From Clostridia bacterium (GTDB lineage Bacteria > Bacillota_A > Clostridia > UBA1212), in contig JAFTXL010000134.1 in the NCBI GenBank assembly GCA_017464985.1, positions 1 through 10,738 of the forward strand: a stretch of DNA of 10,738 nt, read 5' to 3'. Shown here piece by piece: positions 5,917-10,738 of this stretch. The notes below the pieces were generated by a model. The model was not told the origin of the DNA and ran no database searches. It was given only the letters and a program-made list of their open reading frames with translations. Position 1 is the first letter of the stretch. Every line of letters begins with the position of its first letter. The translations under genes and the position numbers were made by a program.

Positions 5917-7341
5917 TTAGCCTACCGAAATTTTTTCGATAGGCTTTTCTATTGGCGTTGAAATTTCTCTGCCCGCGACTGCGAGGATAATAGATAGTCC
6001 GCCTATGCGGCCGAAGTACATAAGCATTGCTACCCAAATTCTTGAAAATGTTCCGAGCAGTGGAGTAAGCCCCATGCTTAAACCTACTGTGCCGACTGCG
6101 GAGAAGATTTCAAGTGTAACTGCCTCAAGAGATGCGCTTTCAACTGCGCATATAATTGATACAGAAGAAAATGCCATGATTATGTATATTACCGCAATTG
6201 CCAATGTTTTTTTCAGAAGCTCGTCTTCAAATCGTTTTCCGAATGCTGTGACTGATTTGCGTTTTCTTATAACTGACAGTGTTCCGAGAACAAGAACTGC
6301 TATAGTGGTAGTTTTTATACCGCCTGCTGTCGAACCGGGTGAGCCGCCGATGATCATTAAAACACTTGCGATAGATATCATAGATGAAGACATTTGCGAC
6401 ATATCAACCGTTACGAATCCTGCTGTTCTGAAAGTAACGGATTGGAACATGGAACATAAAATCTTTTCTCCTAATGACATTCCGGCAAGAGTATGATTAT
6501 ATTCAAATACAAAATATGTTACAGCGCCGAAGAGTAACAGCGCAGATGTTGTCACAAGCACCAGTTTTGAGTGAAGTTTATACTTGGAAAAACAGAACCC
6601 GTGGTCTTTTAAATCCTCCCAGACTACAAAACCGATACCGCCGATTATTATGAGGGACATTATTACCAGATTGATGTAGACATCGTTATAATATAATGTC
6701 AGTGAAGAAAACGCACTTTTTTTGCCCATGAGATCAAAGCCTGCATTGCACATTGCCGATACGGAGTGGAATATTGAGTTCCAAATTCCGCGTCCCCATC
6801 CCATTTCAGGTATGAATTTTAATGAGAGAAGAAATGCTCCGCATGCTTCTATGCTTAATGCTCCGATAAGTATAAATCGCATATGGTGTACTATTCCGCC
6901 GACCTCAAGCGTGTTTACGGATTCCTGCATAAGCTCTCTTTCTTTAAGCCCGATTTTTCTTCTCGCGACTGTCGAGAAAAAAGCTGCAACAGACATAAAG
7001 CCGAGGCCTCCTGTCTGAATCAGTAAAAGAATAACAATTTGTCCGAAAAGTGACCAATGACTGTATGTATCATACACAACAAGGCCTGTTACACATGTAG
7101 CTGATGTGGAGGTGAAGAGTGCACCGCTGAGACTTGTATTTTCTCCGCTTTTTGTTGATATTGGCAGTGTGAGCAAAATTGTTCCGATAATTATTATCAC
7201 AATAAAAACCAATGCAATAACCTGAATATATTTGAGCCCGCTTCTTTTTGCAGGCTCAGTTTTTCGTTCGGTAAAAAATGTTCCGGATGTGTTATCCGTA
7301 TTTTTTGTTTTTTTGTGTAAAAAAATACTATTGTTTTTCAT
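5917..7341 (-). CDS. ktrB: KtrB/TrkH-family potassium uptake channel subunit
   Basis: This 474-residue membrane protein forms the ion path of the Ktr/Trk K+ uptake system. The four pore loops with their filter glycines are visible: TCVTG (82-86), CNAGF (198-202), RTAGF (305-309) and VGTVGLS (416-422). GGSPGSTAGGIKTTT (332-346) is the conserved intramembrane loop region after the third pore, which gates the pore. The ending FGRIGGLS (443-450) is also typical. The N-terminal 36 residues are charged and presumably cytoplasmic before the first helix (about 38-60). Length is close to that of Bacillus-type KtrB with a slightly longer N-terminus. The start lies 1 nt after the stop of ktrA. The only good ribosome site (complement of 7361-7367) is 19 nt away, so translation is probably coupled to ktrA. 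The two genes form one unit that assembles as a membrane dimer on a cytosolic KtrA ring. Confidence 0.9.
   Translation of the reverse strand: MKNNSIFLHKKTKNTDNTSGTFFTERKTEPAKRSGLKYIQVIALVFIVIIIIGTILLTLPISTKSGENTSLSGALFTSTSATCVTGLVVYDTYSHWSLFGQIVILLLIQTGGLGFMSVAAFFSTVARRKIGLKERELMQESVNTLEVGGIVHHMRFILIGALSIEACGAFLLSLKFIPEMGWGRGIWNSIFHSVSAMCNAGFDLMGKKSAFSSLTLYYNDVYINLVIMSLIIIGGIGFVVWEDLKDHGFCFSKYKLHSKLVLVTTSALLLFGAVTYFVFEYNHTLAGMSLGEKILCSMFQSVTFRTAGFVTVDMSQMSSSMISIASVLMIIGGSPGSTAGGIKTTTIAVLVLGTLSVIRKRKSVTAFGKRFEDELLKKTLAIAVIYIIMAFSSVSIICAVESASLEAVTLEIFSAVGTVGLSMGLTPLLGTFSRIWVAMLMYFGRIGGLSIILAVAGREISTPIEKPIEKISVG
5919..5950 (+). terminator. Intrinsic terminator of the + strand operon
   Basis: AGCCTACCGAAA (5919-5930) pairs with TTTCGATAGGCT (5934-5945), 12 positions with one C/A mismatch, followed by TTTTCTATT. 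The T tract lies on the + strand side only, so it ends transcription coming from the secreted-protein gene. The whole stem lies inside the last codons of the convergent ktrB. Confidence 0.8.
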
Positions 7342-7342
7342 T

Positions 7343-7990
7343 TTATTTAGCTGATGACAACCTTCCTATATCATCTTTATATCCTATAACGACAATGTCC
7401 TGATTACTTTCAAACACATGGTCGGGTTCCGGAATAAATACAGAACTTCCGGATTTTATTGCCACAATACTGATATTATATTTTTTTCTGACATCAAGAT
7501 TTATAATAGATTTTCCGATCCATGACTTGGGCGCTGCAATTTCGTAAATAGCAATTGTCTCTGTCAGATTAAAAAAGTCAAGAACATTACTTGCGGTTGT
7601 TCTGATTGCAAGCCTTTCTGCCATGCCTTTGTCAGGGTAGACAACCAAGTCTGCTCCGTTTCTAAGCAGAAATTTTTCCTGAATTTCACGGATTGCTTTT
7701 GATATAACGTACGGCGCTCCGAAATCCTTTAGCAGTGATGTAATTTCAAGTGAAGACTGAAAATTATCTCCGATTGCGACTAAACAAATATCGAAGTCTT
7801 TTACGCCGATTGCTTTCAGAACCTCAGGCTTTGTACAGTCTGCTATTTGCGCAGAGGTAACATACGGTGCCATTTCGTTTACTAATTCTTCGGAGGAATC
7901 AACAACCATTACCTCACATCCGAGATTCATGTATTTTAACGCAGCATATTTTCCGAAGCTGCCCAGTCCTATAATTAAAACAGATTTCAT
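7343..7990 (-). CDS. ktrA: KtrA/TrkA-family RCK regulatory subunit of the K+ uptake system
   Basis: This 215-residue cytosolic protein has an RCK_N Rossmann domain (about 1-125) and an RCK_C domain (about 140-213), the single-RCK layout of KtrA rather than the doubled TrkA. GLGSFG (8-13) is the dinucleotide loop, and Asp31 at the end of the second strand should bind the adenosine ribose of ATP, ADP or NAD. ADCTKPEVL (50-58) and NFQSSLEITSLLK (76-88) are typical. In the lobe contact VVYPDKGMAERLA (116-128), Asp120 stands where well-studied KtrA proteins have Glu. In the family, ATP binding to the octameric ring opens KtrB, and the RCK_C domain often binds c-di-AMP, which inhibits uptake. Nothing in the sequence excludes that here. 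The start has AAAGAGG 7 nt upstream (complement of 7998-8004). It is divergent from the PP2C-like gene. Confidence 0.92.
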   Translation of the reverse strand: MKSVLIIGLGSFGKYAALKYMNLGCEVMVVDSSEELVNEMAPYVTSAQIADCTKPEVLKAIGVKDFDICLVAIGDNFQSSLEITSLLKDFGAPYVISKAIREIQEKFLLRNGADLVVYPDKGMAERLAIRTTASNVLDFFNLTETIAIYEIAAPKSWIGKSIINLDVRKKYNISIVAIKSGSSVFIPEPDHVFESNQDIVVIGYKDDIGRLSSAK

Positions 7991-8027
7991 ATAAAAACCT
8001 CTTTCGTATCAATCATATACTCCGGCA

Positions 8028-8056
8028 ATTTTATCATAAGAATAAGAATAGTTCAA
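8028..8056 (-). promoter_or_regulatory. Predicted sigma-A-type promoter of ktrAB
   Basis: On the - strand TTGAAC (complement of 8051-8056) is followed after 17 nt by TAAAAT (complement of 8028-8033). These match 4/6 and 5/6 of the consensus. Transcription would start near 8021, about 30 nt before the ktrA ATG. Confidence 0.6.
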
Positions 8057-8069
8057 ATATGAAAAAAAC

Positions 8070-8098
8070 TTTTCAATGCAAAACGTTTATGCTATACT
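8070..8098 (+). promoter_or_regulatory. Predicted extended -10 promoter of the PP2C-like gene
   Basis: TTTTCA (8070-8075) is followed after 17 nt by TATACT (8093-8098), with TG at 8090-8091 giving an extended -10. Transcription would start near 8105, leaving a leader of about 85 nt. The leader contains a short inverted pair, TTAGCG (8107-8112) with CGCTAA (8152-8157), too weak to call a riboswitch. Apart from this and the ktrAB promoter I see nothing else in the gap from 7991 to 8188. Confidence 0.65.
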
Positions 8099-8174
8099 TT
8101 ACGTTGTTAGCGTGTCTAAAAGTCAGAACGCGTTAATTATATGGTTTTAATCGCTAAGTAAATAATGTGTAACC

Positions 8175-8182
8175 AAAAGGGG
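8175..8182 (+). promoter_or_regulatory. Ribosome binding site that fixes the start of the PP2C-like gene
   Basis: AAAAGGGG stands 6 nt before the ATG at 8189. The in-frame ATG at 8165 lies upstream of this site and has no purine-rich site of its own, so the protein starts at 8189. Confidence 0.8.
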
Positions 8183-8188
8183 TGCGAT

Positions 8189-10222
8189 ATGGTAACTTTC
8201 AAAGCGGCGGTAGCCTCATGCCCGAGAAAATCAGGCAACCATAACGGAGATAATTTTTATTTTAATTCAAAATTTATCACAGAAGAACTTGCGTCTTCTC
8301 AGGTGATGTTAGCACATAAAAAGGGTCAGTCCGGTGTACAGATGTATGCAGTAAGTGACGGATCTATGGCTGAAAATTACCGTGATGAGATTTCGCTTAT
8401 GCTTGTGCGCGGCTTGAAGAAATATCATGCGCATCTTATAGAAGATGCTGACGCATATGCGGCAGATGTTATAGAAAACTATAATAAGGACGCATATTCG
8501 GCAGCAAAAAAAAGGTCTATATCCAATGAACAGCACCCGTATGCGTCACTTGCGCTGATGTACATAAACGGTGAATCGATAGTATATACGAATGCCGGAA
8601 ATGTAAGAGTGTACCGTATCAGAAACGGTGCGGTCGAAGTCCTTTCTGAAGAACATACACAGGCGCACAGAATGGTAGAACTTGGACGTATGACTCCTGA
8701 GAGAGCTGCAGAACATCCGCATAGAAAAAAACTCACACAGTTTTTCGGAATTATGCCTGAGGAGCTGACATTTAATCATCCTATTTATGAGGACAAAGCT
8801 GTAGCAGGCGATATATATGTACTTTGTTCATGCGGTTTCTACGAAAATATTACAGAAGAACGTATGGCGGAAATAAGCACGTCGACAGATAATGTTGCGG
8901 ACTTTGTAAAAACTGTATTTTCAACCGTTGTGTCAGGCGGTTGCAGAGAGGATATAACGGTTCTTGCCATAAAGGCGGAGGGTTCCGACACGCTTACTGC
9001 TGTGGGTGGAGCCGGTTCGTCAAGTGTTTCTGCTCATTCGGTATCTGCGGCAGATGATGAACCGAGACGCAGTTCAGCGAAATCTGCTGCCGGGACGGCT
9101 GCTGTTGTTGCAGGTGCAGGAGTTGCTGCTGCGGGTGTTGCCGCAAATGCAGCTGAACCTACAGCTCCGTCTTATCAGCGAATGACACGTACTGGTCCCA
9201 AAACCGATGTAAATGAACAGAAAAACGATTCGGTTGAAGGAGAAATACCTGTTTCGCCAAAAAGAGAGCGTGTTTCGCCATCGAGCGTGGAAACTACCGC
9301 TGCTGCAGGAACTGCAAGAAGAGTAAATGCTTCTTCGGGAAAGGCGGAAGCGGTTTCCAATAAATCAACTAAAACTGCGGCTTCGAAAGAAAACAGTGCC
9401 GCAGAAGATGCTGCGGAGAAAGGCGGAAAGTTTGACGCAATAAAGTCTTTCCTCGGAATAGGCGGAGATGAAAATACAGAGCAGATATGGCCTGCACTTA
9501 TTGTTTTCATAATCTGTCTTATCCTTGTAATTGTTCTTACTGTTTACGGTGTGAAGATATATAATCAAAATAAAGACGGCGGAGCTGACGCTACGCACAA
9601 TCCTTACGGAACATCAGATGTGACACCGGTACCTACTGAGACGTCAGAGGGTGAGACTGCACCTGCTGAAGCAACAGTTGAACCAAGTGCAACTGATCCT
9701 TCTTTTGTTAACACAGGAAGCGCGGAAACCGCAGAGACATCTGTTACAGAAACAGAGACTCCTGCAACAGAAGCACCGGCAACAGAAGCACCGGCAACAG
9801 AAGCTCCGGAAACTGAAGCTCCCGAGACGGCAGCTCCTACAACTGCAGCTCCTACAACTGCGGCTCCTACAACTGCGGCTCCTACGACTGCAGCGCCGAC
9901 CCCGACCCCGTCAACAGCAGCGCCTACAACGGCTGCTCCGACACCGACACCGTCGCCGACTCCGTCAACTGCGGAGCCGATAACAACTACTGCAACCACT
10001 GGTGGTACGACTGGAGGTAATACAACCGGCGGCGAAAATACTGGTGAAAACACAGGCGATAACACTGGTGATAATGTTGGCGATAGCACTGGTGACAATA
10101 CTGGCGATAACGCTGGTGACAATACTGGCGATAACGCTGGTGACAATACAATTAGTGGCGATACAACCGGCGGCGATGCAGATGTTGACTCAGATGATAT
10201 CACAACTGATGTTGTTGCATAA
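8189..10222 (+). CDS. PP2C-like membrane protein with degenerate metal site and repetitive extracellular tail
   Basis: This is a 677-residue protein. Residues 2-264 follow the PP2C (PrpC/PstP) fold motif by motif: NGDNF (19-23), VSDG (55-58), NAGNVRVYRIRNG (135-147), LSEEHTQAHRMVELGRMTPE (152-171), HPHRKKLTQFFG (176-187), GDIYVLCSCGF (207-217) and GGCREDITVLAI (250-261). Family metal ligands are altered: Glu of the NED motif is Gly20, Asp of SDG is Cys215, and the final Asp of DNIT is Glu254. The GD of GDSR is also GN (137-138). Asp21 and Asp57 remain. Residues 265-432 are an Ala/Ser-rich linker with a very Ala/Val-rich stretch at 298-322. Residues 434-456 form one clear membrane helix. Residues 460-677 are an acidic Thr/Pro/Glu and then Gly/Asp/Asn tail made of repeats, predicted outside the cell. 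No kinase gene is adjacent. It could be a weak phosphatase or a non-catalytic sensor or scaffold; the fold is much surer than the activity. Confidence 0.85.
   Translation: MVTFKAAVASCPRKSGNHNGDNFYFNSKFITEELASSQVMLAHKKGQSGVQMYAVSDGSMAENYRDEISLMLVRGLKKYHAHLIEDADAYAADVIENYNKDAYSAAKKRSISNEQHPYASLALMYINGESIVYTNAGNVRVYRIRNGAVEVLSEEHTQAHRMVELGRMTPERAAEHPHRKKLTQFFGIMPEELTFNHPIYEDKAVAGDIYVLCSCGFYENITEERMAEISTSTDNVADFVKTVFSTVVSGGCREDITVLAIKAEGSDTLTAVGGAGSSSVSAHSVSAADDEPRRSSAKSAAGTAAVVAGAGVAAAGVAANAAEPTAPSYQRMTRTGPKTDVNEQKNDSVEGEIPVSPKRERVSPSSVETTAAAGTARRVNASSGKAEAVSNKSTKTAASKENSAAEDAAEKGGKFDAIKSFLGIGGDENTEQIWPALIVFIICLILVIVLTVYGVKIYNQNKDGGADATHNPYGTSDVTPVPTETSEGETAPAEATVEPSATDPSFVNTGSAETAETSVTETETPATEAPATEAPATEAPETEAPETAAPTTAAPTTAAPTTAAPTTAAPTPTPSTAAPTTAAPTPTPSPTPSTAEPITTTATTGGTTGGNTTGGENTGENTGDNTGDNVGDSTGDNTGDNAGDNTGDNAGDNTISGDTTGGDADVDSDDITTDVVA
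9761..9895 (+). repeat. Nine tandem 15-bp units coding for PATEA/PTTAA
   Basis: Nine direct 15-bp units encode the pentapeptides PATEA (three), PETEA, PETAA and PTTAA (four) at residues 525-569. Neighbouring units are nearly identical in DNA (for example CCGGCAACAGAAGCA), showing recent duplication. Further degenerate TPTPS/TAAP segments continue to about 9981. It reads as a rigid, possibly O-glycosylated stalk outside the membrane. Confidence 0.9.
10031..10150 (+). repeat. Ten tandem 12-bp units coding for GENT/GDNT
   Basis: Ten direct 12-bp units encode GENT, GDNT, GDNV, GDST and GDNA at residues 615-654. In the second half they form a 24-bp higher-order unit (GDNTGDNA). The stretch is very acidic and rich in Gly and Asn. 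It differs from the Pro-rich stalk before it and ends about 23 residues from the C-terminus. Confidence 0.9.
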
Positions 10223-10261
10223 AAACAGTTACGTTTACAGTAAATTTTAAACATTGATTTT

Positions 10262-10296
10262 ATTCCGCATGAGTGATTAAATGATTCATGCGGAAT
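10262..10296 (+). terminator. Hairpin after the PP2C-like gene, probable terminator
   Basis: A perfect 11-bp stem, ATTCCGCATGA (10262-10272) with TCATGCGGAAT (10286-10296), lies 39 nt after the stop codon with a 13-nt loop. Only TTGTC-like sequence follows, so the U tract is poor and termination may be partial. The rest of the gap to 10372 is AT-rich with a small GTGCT/AGCAC stem at 10313-10326. I found no well-spaced promoter pair for the next gene. Confidence 0.55.
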
Positions 10297-10372
10297 TGTC
10301 GTAGAAAATATCGTGCTTTACAGCACCTTATATATAAATAAAAGAAACTTTAATATATTTGGAGGTTTGAAA

Positions 10373-10738
10373 ATGGATTGTTGTCCCGAGTGTAAAAACA
10401 ACAAAAGTGATTTATCTCTTTTAGAGCCTGTTTTTAAAGAATTGGCGGATGAAAAGGGAAGTCTTATAGCAATATTGCAGCAGGCTCAGGAAATATACGG
10501 TTATTTGCCGTCTGATGTTTTGAGATGCATTGCTGACAGAACAGGTATAAAAGCTGCAAAAGTATATGGTACAGCTACATTTTATACACAGTTCAGATTT
10601 AAGCCTGTAGGCAAGTATCTCATAATGCTTTGCCAAGGTACAGCCTGTCATGTTAATGGCGCTGATACTGTACTTGATGCAATATGCAGCGAACTTGGAA
10701 TTCAGGACGGAGATACAACTGATGACGGATTGTTTTCA
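10373..10738 (+). CDS. nuoE: NuoE/HndA-type [2Fe-2S] subunit (thioredoxin-like ferredoxin), 3' end outside window
   Basis: The 122 visible residues are the N-terminal part of the 24-kDa subunit family, which includes NuoE of complex I and the HndA/HydC subunit of NAD(P)-linked [FeFe] hydrogenases. A helical domain comes first (LIAILQQAQEIYGYLPSDVL, 31-50, and KVYGTATFYTQF, 63-74). The thioredoxin-like [2Fe-2S] domain then starts with KYLIMLCQGTACHVNGA (81-97), giving the first two cluster ligands Cys87 and Cys92; the second pair would lie beyond the edge. Residues 1-10 carry an extra CCPEC cluster (Cys3, Cys4, Cys7) not needed by the core family. GGAGG at 10361-10365 is 7 nt before the ATG. 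In a Clostridia-like genome the likely partners downstream are a NuoF-like flavoprotein and an [FeFe] hydrogenase or formate dehydrogenase, but these are not in the window. Confidence 0.85.
   Translation, partial: MDCCPECKNNKSDLSLLEPVFKELADEKGSLIAILQQAQEIYGYLPSDVLRCIADRTGIKAAKVYGTATFYTQFRFKPVGKYLIMLCQGTACHVNGADTVLDAICSELGIQDGDTTDDGLFS

Noticed and set aside
6005..6496. + strand open frame of 163 codons inside ktrB
   Set aside because: It is antisense to the KtrB pore region, has no recognisable domain, and is a composition effect of the membrane helices on the other strand.
8506..8513. Run of eight A inside the PP2C-like gene as a phase-variation or frameshift site
   Set aside because: The frame is intact through the run and the downstream protein continues to align with PP2C. 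There is no sign of a programmed shift, and such A runs are common in AT-rich genomes.
9761..10150. Possible CRISPR array or RTX calcium-binding repeats
   Set aside because: Units are directly abutting 15-bp and 12-bp coding repeats without spacers, so it is not CRISPR. The GDNT units lack the GGxGxDxUx nonapeptide of RTX proteins.
9604..10254. Long - strand open frame of 216 codons antisense to the repeat tail
   Set aside because: Its product is a monotonous Val/Ala/Ser/Gly repeat, exactly what the + strand repeats give in the other strand. It has no ribosome site and lies under a well-supported gene.

Overview
The window looks like a chromosomal segment of an anaerobic, AT-rich Firmicute of the class Clostridia, probably a gut-type lineage. 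This is an inference from several signs: strong GGAGG-type ribosome sites, short intergenic gaps, a KtrAB potassium transporter, a NuoE/HndA-type hydrogenase subunit at the right edge, and surface proteins with Ser/Thr/Pro/Glu linkers and InlB-type repeats. No rRNA, tRNA, CRISPR array, insertion sequence or phage gene is visible. I found no frameshifted gene.

Layout. (1) Positions 3-4230 hold a tight + strand run: the C-terminal end of an UlaG-like metallo-beta-lactamase-fold hydrolase, deoC (deoxyribose-phosphate aldolase), a ribokinase-type PfkB kinase, a zinc-dependent medium-chain dehydrogenase, a small cupin protein and a PHP-domain phosphoesterase. From deoC onward the gaps are 14-30 nt. 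(2) A secreted protein follows 23 nt later, with a cohesin-like domain, a Ser/Thr-rich linker, two InlB-like repeats and a C-terminal module. A hairpin terminator ends the run, and it overlaps the 3' end of the convergent ktrB. (3) ktrA and ktrB lie on the - strand and encode a K+ uptake system. (4) Divergent from ktrA is a large membrane protein with a PP2C-like cytoplasmic domain, one membrane helix and a repetitive, presumably extracellular tail. (5) After a hairpin, the start of a NuoE/HndA-type [2Fe-2S] subunit runs off the right end.

How the genes may work together. The left run reads as intracellular catabolism of a pentose or deoxypentose. A kinase supplies a 5-phosphate, and DeoC splits deoxyribose 5-phosphate into acetaldehyde and glyceraldehyde 3-phosphate. 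The dehydrogenase, lactonase-like hydrolase, cupin and PHP enzyme act on related sugars or phosphates. In the kinase, the usual ribose-contacting Asn of the N-terminal motif is Ile, which would fit 2-deoxyribose.

The most unusual protein is the PP2C-like one. It has the clear sequence skeleton of a PP2C phosphatase, but several metal-ligand positions are changed (Glu to Gly, Asp to Cys, Asp to Glu), so it may be a transmembrane pseudophosphatase or sensor. Its promoter appears to lie back-to-back with that of ktrAB.
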